Assembly (NCBI GenBank): GCA_002286855.1
Contig: NRSV01000028.1
Span: 62,001 to 126,000 of the forward strand
DNA length: 64,000 bases
Direction: 5' to 3'
Source: Bipolaris cookei
Lineage: Eukaryota; Ascomycota; Dothideomycetes; Pleosporales; Pleosporaceae
Under the pieces are notes generated by a model. The model did not search any database, had not been told where the DNA came from, and saw only the letters and a program-made list of their open reading frames with translations. Each line of letters opens with the position of its first letter. The stretch's first letter is position 1. Shown here in pieces: positions 54,901 through 64,000 of this stretch. The translations under genes were made by a program, and so were the position numbers.

Positions 54901-56209
54901 AACGTCGCTTTCCACATACCCAGATACAGGTAGGCGGTGTTGACACCAGGGACTTTGGTTCCAAGCACGTCGAGAAGGTTGGGCAGTTTTGCTACATTCC
55001 AAGACGTTGTGCTGTCATCGAAAAGAGAACCTGGCATATCTGCGCCGTACATTGGTTGACCGTAGTTGATAGTCTTCCAGTAGTTATCCTCGAGCTCCTT
55101 GCAACGTTCGGCGGTGTACTCTTCGAGGCCGGGCAGGCGGTAGTCAAAGTTTTTAAAAGCAGCCTCGTCAACATAATCAGCCATGGCACCCCTATTGTTC
55201 AGTCGTCGAGACGAAACAGACTTCTTCTCATCAGCAGCTCTGGGCTGTCGACCACGTGCTCTGGTGGGTGTCGCGGCCCGGGGTTCCTTCTTAACTCTTC
55301 TTGAAGACCTCTTCTCCTCTTTTCCAGGCGACGTCGGTGTAGGGGGAACATCCATGGGCTCTTCGTCGTCGTCATCGTCATCAGCCAGCTCCTTTTTCAC
55401 CTGACGCCTTCGGGTGGGGCGACCAGGTCCACGCTTGGGTGTTGGTGAGGCATCATCGTTCTTTGAGGGTGCGGCTTGGGCTCTTGTGAAGCGGGTTCGA
55501 GAAGGAACCTCTGGGGCAGCTTTCCGCCGCTCACCTCGCTTGGCTGGTGGCTGATGATGCGGCTCATCCGTCACTGCCCTCCACTCTGGTAGATTGTATG
55601 ATCGCTGCTTCTCAATGTTCGCTTGTGTATATATGCCATGCTGCCCGTTGAACTCTTGCGTGATTGGATTCTTGACTTTGATGCTCTTGACAGCTTCGGT
55701 AAGGTCAGGGAGGGATTCGCGCCTATCGTGCCATTAGTTACAAAACAGTAATTGGTAACAATCGTGTTGACATACCATTCTGTCGGCGGAATGACCTTGA
55801 TTATGCCAGACTTCATGCCATACTTATCAACTTTATCGATGAAGCGCTTAAAGTTGCGAAACTGGTCCATTGTCTGTAGAGGGTAAAGTCAGTACCATGA
55901 AAACTGCTTTTGCGTGCGTCATATCTGTAAGCACATGGCGCGCGTCGCCATTGCTTTCTGGAGCAGCTCATGTGCATCTTTGCGACGTACCGGCTTGAAC
56001 ACGGGTATCTTTCCCCCTTCGAAGTAGTGATCGGGCTCGATGTCTTCACCGTCATCGCTATCAATATCTGAAAGTTCCGACGACATATCCTCAAAACGTT
56101 TATCATTGTCTTCGCTCGTAGGCGGCGTCAGAGCGGGTTTGTTGGTGGCGTCATCATGCGGAACAGGTGGTGCCTCGACCGAAGGCACGACGTCTTGCAG
56201 CGCCTCCAT
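51923..56209 (-). CDS. JmjN-JmjC-PHD histone demethylase, KDM4 type (KdmA-like)
   Basis: Exons 55991-56209, 55776-55873, 53674-55722 and 51923-53627 give 1356 residues. The JmjN domain spans roughly residues 66-110 (IPVFKPTMDQFRNFKRFIDK, completed across two introns). A basic disordered stretch follows. The JmjC domain (about residues 310-500) has the iron-binding H-x-E in WHLEDVDLYSINY and the second His in PYGYHSGYNIGYNCAESVNF. An extended PHD module comes next (CILCPNDVEYDDLL, then CNYCRSKRGAVFQCSQKKC and FHATCAVAAG). The last 560 residues are Pro/Ser/Gln-rich and mostly disordered, with a conserved island YPYLRNCYLRRTKTYISPYS. KDM4 enzymes remove methyl groups from H3K9me3 and H3K36me3 using 2-oxoglutarate; the yeast relatives Rph1 and Gis1 lack the PHD. 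Catalytic residues look intact. Specificity is inferred. Confidence 0.93.
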
Positions 56210-58026
56210 AGTAAAGGCAATCGACGCACAAGAGAGTTTTGTTGTATAGAGGAGGGAGGGGGTCGTTGGCGACTGATGATTAGGGTTGCGGAGACGATGG
56301 GGTCAACATGGGTCGCTTTTCCGCCACGAAGGGCGCGCGTGAATCTAATAGCCCCGCGACAATTTTTACGGGAGCGCAGAAGCTGTCCTGGACTTCTGGT
56401 GTTGTCAGATAGCGAAATCGCAAGTTGTCAGGGCAGATAGACGGCTGAGAACACCAGGAGGCTAGGTGTGCAAGAATGAGGAGGTTGCAGGCTCGCAGTC
56501 TGTGCGCGTACTCAGCTAGTAATTAGCGTGCATAGACCCCGGCTTGTCGACTGATGATCGAGCCACCTTTACCACCTAGGCGAAGGCGTGGGATGCAGCC
56601 ACTATCGCTTTCTGTATGCATTACAGAGCTGAAGGAAGTGAAGAAGGGGCTGGCTCTTTACTGTTGGGTATAGGGAGGTTCCTGAGCGGAATAACGCGCA
56701 AGATGTAGATCAGGTGCGACTCCAAGCGGCATGCACGTCATCCAAGGTCACATCAGTAAATCTAATCTGATAAGATTGCAGCCTTGCCAGCGACCAGTCT
56801 GCCAGGGTTTCCTCTCCAGACATCTGTGGTTAGGTGCAAGGAGCGCGACGATCAATTCCAACACATTATTCAAGTGTCAGTTGCGTATCATGCGCAATGT
56901 AACAATTGGCTTTATAGTCAAACTCTTCGTCTTGCACGCATAGTAAGCTTGAAACAATGTACCTGGATTTAGGGGTTAAGCTTTTCTGAATGGCGCCCAT
57001 CTCAACGGTTGCAAAACCCACTAGTTCGTTCGTCCCAGCACTGCAAAACTACACCCCACTAGTATACGGAACAGGCTCATACTCGGCAAAAGGTCTTTGC
57101 GAAATGTGTGTAATTTGTTCCCTATTCGTATATGTGCATGCGTCAATAGTCGCATGAGCCGTACGTCAGTGTTGGTGGACTGCCCAGTGACACCACAATG
57201 CCGGGATAAAGGCATCACACCACAGCATGGACAACTTGAGGCAGTGATTGTGTCTCTTTTTCTGTAGAACCAAGAGACCCAATCGAGCTCGGCTACATTT
57301 TGGAACCATCACAAGCTATTGCAGCCTCTAGTGACGCAGTGCTGGTTTTGTTCAGCACTCGCGTCGAGCTCACCACCAACAGACCTCTCTGTTACAGGGC
57401 CTTTTGAGGAAGAAACCTAAAGCAAAGCGAAGTGTATTGTCACTTGGGTTGGCTGCACTGGCCCTACCTTGGTCTCCTCCACGTGGGGCGTGACAAGGAC
57501 AATAGTCTTTAGTCATGGCAGGGTGCGTGCTGCCAACTCCACACCGACTCGTCGTACTCGCATTCGCCAATCGGAGTCGTTGAGCAGCCAGTACATCCCC
57601 CATGCACCTTCCCCGGATCGACACGCCGCTACTGCCAGGGGCAAGCCGAGCTGTCATTATCATCGTTTGCCCATGCTTCAATGCCAAGTCACAACCTCCT
57701 CTTGCCCATCAAATCCACAAGTCTTTCGCGATAAACGCAAAAGCACCTCACGCACAAGTCAACCAAAATTAAAACAATCGTACAAGCCATGTTTTTTGAG
57801 CGCCAGATCATCTCCCAGAATATAGTACAGTGTCCCATACCCGAAGAAATAGAGATCCTATGCACCGATGCTATGCTACCAAATCCACTAGGCTGTACAT
57901 TACGCCTATCAGCTCTTCATAACTCATTCTGCCCATACACTCCATGCAAGAGCATCCAAACCCTTCGCGCATGCAACTGTTTTTCTGCGTGTACGAGCCT
58001 TTTCATAGGAATGCTACACTCCTGCC
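56210..58026. other. Gene-free region upstream of the KDM4-type gene
   Basis: About 1.8 kb between two minus-strand genes. The first few hundred bases should be the KDM4 promoter. Short open frames on both strands have no domain or composition support. I see no tRNA-like T-arm, tandem repeat or transposon end. Confidence 0.5.
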
Positions 58027-59585
58027 TTACGATGATTCAACTCGGGGACCGCCACGGAAACCGCCACGTCCTCCCCTGAACTCTCCACGACCACGGCCAC
58101 GGCCACCACGGAATTCGCCGCGGGGTCCACCTCGGCCTCTACCCCTGTATCCGCCGCGATCACCGCCAGCGTGACCTCCTCGTCCCCGACCGCCACGGCT
58201 GTGATGGACTTGAGAAAAGCCGTCATTAGCAGCGGCAGGGCCTGCGGGCGCCGAACCTTGCTCGGGAGTGTCGTCAGCCCAGCTCTGGGTGCTGTTGGGG
58301 GCAGCAGCAGCGTGTGATGTCTCAGTTTCGGCAGCGTCTCGCGGAACTATCTCGAAAGATTCGGTCAGAGGGTCGTCACTTCCAGCCTGCTGCTTGTCCC
58401 ATTGGGCCTGAGCTGCAGCGTTCGCCAAGTCTGTTCCAACGTTGGCTGCTGCCGGTACCTCTGAAGGCTCTGCCACAGCTTCAGTAACAGGCTTTGCGCC
58501 AGCCTCAATCTCGGTAAGTCCGGCGTTGGCAATGGTTGGGTCGGACACAGCCTCAGGAGGGGCAGCTTGGTGTTGCGCAACATCATTTACCCAAGCTTCT
58601 TCCGCAGCGAATGGAGCTTCCTCAAGTGCAGCTTGCTTCACCTGAGAATCTATACACAGTCAGCTCATTTGTTCTCGCACAGGATTCTCCATAACCTACA
58701 GGTGATGCCCAGCACGACACCTTCAGTTGATGGTACGCCGTCGCTCGCACCGTCAATCAGCTTCTCAGCTGCCATGACAGCAGCAGCATCTCCTCCGTAG
58801 ACCTGGAGAAGAGCACCCTCAAAAGCCTTTGTGAGATCCGAATCGTCGTCCTCTAATTGGCGACGTGCGGCAGCAGCTCTCAAGAAGCGGGACAGGGTCA
58901 GGAGCTTCTCCTTGACAATCCTCTGTTGCTCCAATTTAGCCTCGGCCTTGATAGTCTCCCTCAATATCTCGAGTTGGCTAGAATGTGTCTTGGAGAGAAG
59001 CTCCTTCTCCTTGGCGAACTTGGCCTCGAGCTCATCACCGTACTTCTTATAGTTGGTGTATTGCTCCTCGTACTGTGCGAGCTGAGCCTGGAGGCCCGGT
59101 TTCCTCTCAGCCTGGGCCTTTTGGTCGGCGTTAATCTTGCGAGAGGTGAGGAGCTCGTCAAGGGAGACGCCGGGGTTGGCTGCGATTATTGAGTCGACCT
59201 TTTGGGTTGCGCTCTACATATTCGATGTCAGCAAGGGCTAGTGGGAGGGGTAAAGGGGCACGCTGATCTTACCAGCTTCTTGTTGATGTTGCGGATGTTT
59301 CTATGCGCCCGGTTGTTAGCATACGGCTTCTTTGCGAATGGGGTGTCTGGCTATGATGCGGAGAATTGCAACTTACTTCTGGACCTCGCGAAGGTATGAG
59401 TTATCGCTGTCTGCGCCATTGGCCTTGCCTGCAGCCTCGGAGCCACCTGCGCCGGCTTCAGACGCTGTCTTTTCGGGTGCAGCTGGCACCGCAGTGGCTC
59501 CTTCCTGCTTGCCCTTCTTCTTGCGAGCACTCTTGGACTCCCCTGTTACCAGGTTCTGCAGCTTATTGACTACCTCCGAGGCCAT
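58027..59585 (-). CDS. YAG7-like coiled-coil protein with C-terminal RGG repeats
   Basis: Exons 59377-59585, 59273-59300 (28 nt), 58700-59213 and 58027-58649 give 457 residues. The start MASEVVNKLQNLV leads to a Lys/Ala-rich head. A conserved block follows: YLREVQKNIRNINKKLSATQ, then KVDSIIAANPGVSLDELLTS and RKINADQKAQAE. A coiled coil then runs to about residue 215. After a disordered Ala/Glu-rich part, the C-terminus is an RGG/RGRG box (GGRGRGGHAGGDRGGYRGRG and further copies), typical of RNA-binding proteins methylated on Arg. The block matches what I recall of the ascomycete YAG7 family, whose function is not established. The 28-nt exon is supported by GTAAGT/GTAAGA donors and a GCTAAC branch, and it keeps the conserved block intact. 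Confidence 0.8.
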
Positions 59586-60114
59586 TGCAGTATTCAATTC
59601 TGCGGATTCCTATGATTTAAGTGACTTCTACACGTGAGTCGCGTATTTGAATTTGAAGATGAATTCGAGCTTGTTTGTCGTGTGAGTTTGAAGTGGATGG
59701 TTTGGGCACATGGTCGCCCACCCTCAACGTAACAGCGAAATTAGCGTGGGCACTAGCGCTATCGTGGGCATGACGCACCCCCCCCCCCTCGGGCTCTGAA
59801 TATATACAATAAGCAAACACCCGCCCGAGGCCACAGTTGCTGCCTGCATATACAGAAAAGCTCCTCGTTGGTCACATCTATGTCTAAAAGGCTTGTAAAC
59901 TTCCTGGCTGTATGTATTTCTATGCAACACATGTACTCGCCATGCGAAGAGCAGTCAATGCTGGTCGATTACTGAATCTTATTTGGCAAAGGACAAGCAA
60001 AAGGCGAGATTAGATAGACAGAATTGCATAGGAATACTATTCAATTCACAATAAAGTATATAACGCTAGCTGGGGGTATCACACCGTTCAATCCGACAGC
60101 AACTCCATGAGATT
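59586..60114. other. Intergenic region with a C11 tract
   Basis: About 530 bp between two minus-strand genes, with eleven C in a row at 59778-59788. No other feature is seen. Confidence 0.6.
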
Positions 60115-61803
60115 CTATGTAAAATCATAAACCACAAGTGCTTGACTGCCTTCACTCTTCTCTCGCAACACAACAACGTTTTGCTCATCAAATCCAACCC
60201 ATCCTCGACTGACTGATGAGTCATCAAAGCCTTGGTCAAGTGCAAAGCGTAGCCCACTCTCCCCTGCAGAAGCATCGTTTTGACTATCTGCTTCGCCAAC
60301 TTTCCACGGTTGTATGCGCACACTCAACTCCCCGTTCCTTGAGCGTTTTCGGTTTGCAGAAGAGTTCATACCGCCTTCTAAATCCCAGACGCGGAGTTCG
60401 TCTCCAATTCTGCTAACTGACACGGCCTTACCGCGCATTCCGACGTGGGCGCCAGAAATTGAAGATGTGTGACCCCAAAGCCGGTTTCCAGAACTGATTG
60501 AGAGGGCCAAAGATGTTGATCGAACCAAGTACAATGATAAAGTATTGTCCGGGTGCGCCACAAGGAGGTAAGGATGTGAATACGACATCGAAGTCGGCTT
60601 TGATCTGCTAGGTCCATTAGGGGCAGATGCATCCCTTGCACTGTCTGAAGAAGAATCTACTGGACGGGAAGATGGAGAACGATACGCAGATAGTGTAAAT
60701 GAATGTCCGTCCGCTGCAGTAGCCAACCTTGACTCTAGAAGCTCGCCCTTGTGAGAAAGTACCAGTTCTTGTACACCGACAGTCCAGCCCGACAGATAGG
60801 TTGGAAGAGAGTATGCAATGGCTGCAGTCATGCTTGTTGCATTCATCCTCAGCGAAAGAGAGACGGGTGGCCATGCAGTGTGTGACCGGAGGGAATACAG
60901 AAGTTTAGGAGCCTCCAATGCGCCATGCGTGTTTGGTGTCCCTTCGAAAGCATATAGGGAAAGGAGATGATCTTCAGTCATGGTAAGAAGGTAAGGCGAT
61001 GAGTACGCCAGTGCCGATAACATCCCATTAGTGGACGGCGGATGAGTAAAGAGGGTTTGGAACCTCTTGGAATCTCTCTTTAGTGCGTATATCGAGAATG
61101 AGCCATTCTCGAAGCCTATAACTATCCTTTCTTCGTTACCCTCTTTTCCAGAGGCGTCTATAGCCATAGATATGGGTAGTTGGGGTGCATATGCTTCCCC
61201 ATGGAGTTCCGTGGATGCCAGTAGTTCGCGATCGTCCTTCGAGCTCCAAGCCCGAAGACCTGATAATGAATCTGCGGCATAGACGATGTTGTTCGACATC
61301 ATTACCAGAAGAGGTGGATCTGGCGGCCGTTCGGCGACGACAATCTCACTGACGGCGCATTTACCTCTTGTCCAATTATGCCGTAAACGATATTGTTGTT
61401 TCCAGTTTGTTTCTTTCCCATCCTTGACAAGATAGCCGTCTTCCAGCCATCTTGACAACCGAGAGGAATAGTGTAGTCGATTAGGATTGTTAGAGTCTTT
61501 AATGCCGGGTATACGAGATGCCCGTGGGAGAACGAATGTGCGGTAGTATGCTGCCTTCCAAAGCTCAGAATCCAAAGACAGGCGGCTGAACCGTTTCGAT
61601 ACCCTGTGCGACAATTAGCTCGAGTTCGATCCCTCAGAAGAGCGTTCTAACCTTTGGCATACTAGGAGTGACAGTACAGGGATAAATGACAGTACACGAA
61701 CCAGCAGCTCTTCACTCAATTTAGACAGCCGATCGGGGTGCAAGAGCCGTTGCACCTTGGCTGGAGGCTCTTTATCGACATCCCCATCGTGCGCACGCTT
61801 CAT
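60115..61803 (-). CDS. F-box protein with a beta-propeller-like C-terminal region
   Basis: Exons 61652-61803 and 60115-61603 give 546 residues. The start MKRAHDGDVDKEPPAK is preferred; an in-frame ATG at 61839 adds 12 residues. The F-box spans about residues 26-72 (LSKLSEELLVRVLSFIPVLS, then LLVCQRVSKRFSRLSLDSEL and WKAAYY), completed across a 48-nt intron (61604-61651, GTTAGA donor). The rest holds degenerate WD-like units (AADSLSGLRAWSSKDDRELL, AHVGMRGKAVSVSRIGDELR, VWDLEGG). F-box proteins recruit substrates to SCF ubiquitin ligases through Skp1. The substrate is unknown. It is divergent from the Sae2/CtIP-like gene. Confidence 0.85.
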
Positions 61804-62053
61804 AATAGAGAACGTCGAGTCGGCGGCGAAGGCGAGCAAGCCTCGGAAGTGATTGTACCGCTGTTATCGTTATCGCGTAGTAGTAAGTGTCCGTGCAGCG
61901 AGGCACTCGTGATTACGCGTTGGCACTAGCGCGCTTCTTTGGGTGTTGACGCCTAATTGCACTGCACATCCCCAGCCGCGTTTGAACGAGAGTATATTCA
62001 AGTTTACCTGAGTACCCACGATCCCAATTCATGCAATATTCTTTATACTAGAG
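61804..62053. promoter_or_regulatory. Bidirectional promoter region, F-box gene / Sae2-like gene
   Basis: A compact 250-bp divergent spacer between two start codons. No motif is identified. Confidence 0.45.
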
Positions 62054-64000
62054 ATGGCGGACTTTACAGCCTGGGTAGAGCAGAATAAAGCGCTGTGGTC
62101 GCGTGTCTACGATGAGGTCATCCAGCCAAGTCTCGAGAAAGAGTGGAACAAGAGTACGTATGATCCTAGTTGTGCCAGCAATATCTAATGACGTTTAAGG
62201 AGAAGAGAGACATCAAAATCAATTAAAAGAGAGTGGGTAATGCCATACTTTCGGCACAACCATTACTAATGTCCAACAGAGGAAAAGAACCATGAGGTAC
62301 TGCTGGAACATCTGAACAATGAGATTTCAAAATCAGCGCGCCTTTCCAATGAGAACACTCAATTGAGAGCCCAAGTCAAGACCAAAAGTACTATCCAAGG
62401 CGAGAAAGGGACTATTGCACCAAGTATTTCAATGGAAGAGCGCCGCCGCCTAGTCGAAGAAAATGAGCAGTTGAAACAGCAACTTGCCAGACACAATGTA
62501 GAAGTTGCCTCATCAGTATCAGCTAAGAACAAGGCAACCAAAGATGTTGGAACGACAACCACAGACAACGAATATCACGATCTTGCCCAAAAGTTCAGTC
62601 AACTGAGTAAGAAGTATAGCGATGCCTCTCAGCAGGTGAAGTATCTGCAGAGGAAGAATGCTACAGTCATGCAAAAGAACAAAGATATGAAAGAGAGTGT
62701 ACGTGCATGGCAAGAGTATGCAGATCGGCAATTGGGGAGGCGGAAACCTAAGGTCCAAACTCGAGTCGAGAAAGCAAGGCTGCAATCGCCTACAAGCCAT
62801 GTTTCTCCTAGGGATGAACCAGATATCCCTTCAAGTCCTCAAATTTTGGCTACACCCAGGCTATCTCCGATTCTCACTGACTTAGAGCGTTCCTCTCCCG
62901 CTGTCATGGTTCCCCATGCCGCTGAAGGAACTACGCATCAGTCGGCGACATTAGATTCGGTTTTGAGTGAACAAGATCCATTCGGAAATGCAGATATCAC
63001 ACCAAGGCCACGGTCTCGCATCAATGGTTCGAAACTATCAAAACTTCACCAACAGATAACTTCAGATCACGACAGCCGTCAGCAAGCTCATCCAAGTTCA
63101 AGTCAGACAACAGTGGATGAGCACGATGAATCAATGACTCGGCATGAAAAGACAATAAACATTGAAGAAGACGATGACGACATGCCGGAGTTTGTATCAG
63201 AGAGATCACTGAAACGCAAACGTGGAGAACCGACCACTTCTAGATTCAAGATTTACACAGACCGGTTATCGGATAGCACACCTGTCAGGCCGTACCGTGT
63301 GAAAGAAGAACAATGCAGTAGCCCTCCGGTCTCTACCTACAAGCTACTTCACCATGAGGCGACGATGGACCTGGATGATCCTGCATCCAACTTGCTTCAG
63401 ACACCTCGTCATAACCGAAGGCGACTATCAATCCCTACCGCCGGAGCAGAGACACCTCGCCGGCGAAGATGCAACAGCGCACCACTAACACAAGAGATCA
63501 AACCAGAAAATGGAGTAGACCAGGTCCTTGTGCAAGATGACTCAATAGGGTTGACCACAGAGTCGCCTATACTTCCGGCGGTCGTCTGCACTGAGACTCG
63601 AGCCTTGAGTGAGCCCATGGAGCCAACCCAAGTTGAGACCAATGTCCTAAAATCTATCGATCCAAATATAGTGAATAGTGTTTCTGAGGAGCCACCGAAC
63701 AAACGCTCACGAAATACGGGGTCCCGGTATCAACAAAAGCATGAATCTATACTGGAGTCTAATGAAGCACCGCCCTTTCTAGATAATGAGCTACGACCTC
63801 CACCGAACTCAGCCCGAGCGCAGATGAACCAGAAGCTTCGAGATCTGAAAGACCTCCAAACGCCTTCCAAAGCGCCATCGAACACCCCACAGACAGGCCC
63901 AGCCAATGTCAAGATTGAGCAGCTTTCCACTCCATCAAACGAGTCCCGCACCACGCATACCACCAGTCTTGAGAAGAAATCGTCCAAGTCAGTATCCAAA
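62054..64000 (+). CDS. Sae2/CtIP-like DNA-end processing protein (3' part outside window)
   Basis: Exons 62054-62153, 62200-62232 (33 nt) and 62280 to the window end give 618 visible residues. The start is MADFTAWVEQNKALWSRVYD. The first 90 residues form a coiled coil (EVIQPSLEKEWNK, then NHEVLLEHLNNEISKSARLS). A second helix follows (LAQKFSQLSKKYSDASQQVK). The rest is disordered and rich in Ser/Thr-Pro and charged clusters (for example EDDDDMPEFVSERSLKRKRG). The N-terminal coil plus long disordered middle fits fungal Sae2/CtIP/Ctp1, which stimulate Mre11 in resection of double-strand breaks. The diagnostic C-terminal domain lies beyond the window, so the call is tentative. The two 47-nt introns each have a CTAAT branch; a single 126-nt intron skipping the 33-nt exon also keeps the frame. 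Confidence 0.6.

Noticed and set aside
62154..62279. Single long intron in the Sae2-like gene, skipping the 33-nt exon
   Set aside because: Two 47-nt introns each have their own CTAAT branch, and the small exon continues the coiled coil; the one-intron form is still possible as a variant.
1..64000. CRISPR arrays, prophage, rRNA genes or intact transposons
   Set aside because: Nothing resembling direct-repeat arrays, rRNA, transposase or reverse-transcriptase coding was seen; the window is eukaryotic nuclear sequence.

Overview
The window is nuclear DNA of a filamentous ascomycete (Pezizomycotina), probably a dothideomycete close to the Pleosporales. The evidence is closely spaced genes on both strands, introns of about 45-120 nt with GTAAGT/GTACGT-type donors and CTAAC/CTAAT branch sites, and fungal-type proteins such as a GH6 cellobiohydrolase, a KDM4 demethylase, Mid1 and Loc1. 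The order-level placement comes from remembered protein resemblance, not a search. All exon coordinates are my own reading of splice motifs and frame phase; in almost every gene the phases close exactly.

Layout. 1-9.7 kb: the 3' end of alpha-tubulin, the replisome adaptor Ctf4/SepB, an MFS transporter, EMC subunit 7 and an LtrA-family membrane protein with a His-rich head. 9.8-23.5 kb, all minus strand: Na+/H+ antiporter, complex I 75-kDa subunit, delta-12 fatty acid desaturase, calcium channel subunit Mid1 and secreted GH6 cellobiohydrolase. 23.5-26.8 kb: a gene-poor stretch with one frame-broken hypothetical gene. 26.8-44.7 kb, a dense housekeeping block: RPC82, QCR2, a tiny three-exon CENP-W-like kinetochore gene, NatC subunit Mak10/NAA35, ATP synthase epsilon, proteasome alpha-6, Vps55, Vps68, Loc1, an alpha/beta hydrolase and cohesin loader Mau2/Scc4. 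44.7-51.9 kb: a gene-poor, lower-GC accessory island holding a chitin-binding secreted protein with Pro-Thr-Pro-Glu repeats, a frame-broken small secreted protein and an unusual tRNA-Glu. 51.9-64 kb: a KDM4-type histone demethylase, a YAG7-like RGG protein, an F-box/WD-like protein and the start of a Sae2/CtIP-like gene cut by the window end.

Most genes are conserved single-copy functions with no operon-like logic: respiration (NDUFS1, QCR2, ATP15), chromosome biology (Ctf4, CENP-W, Mau2, KDM4, Sae2-like) and endomembrane function (EMC7, Vps55, Vps68). One adjacency is functionally meaningful: Vps55 and Vps68, whose yeast homologues form one late-endosomal complex, are convergent neighbours.

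The most interesting object is the tRNA-Glu(UUC) gene at 51228-51375 (minus). Besides a normal 18-nt anticodon-loop intron, its D-loop, and therefore its internal A box, is split by a 58-nt insert with all the marks of a spliceosomal intron (GTAAGT, ACTAAT branch, CAG). Exact removal restores a canonical 72-nt tRNA.
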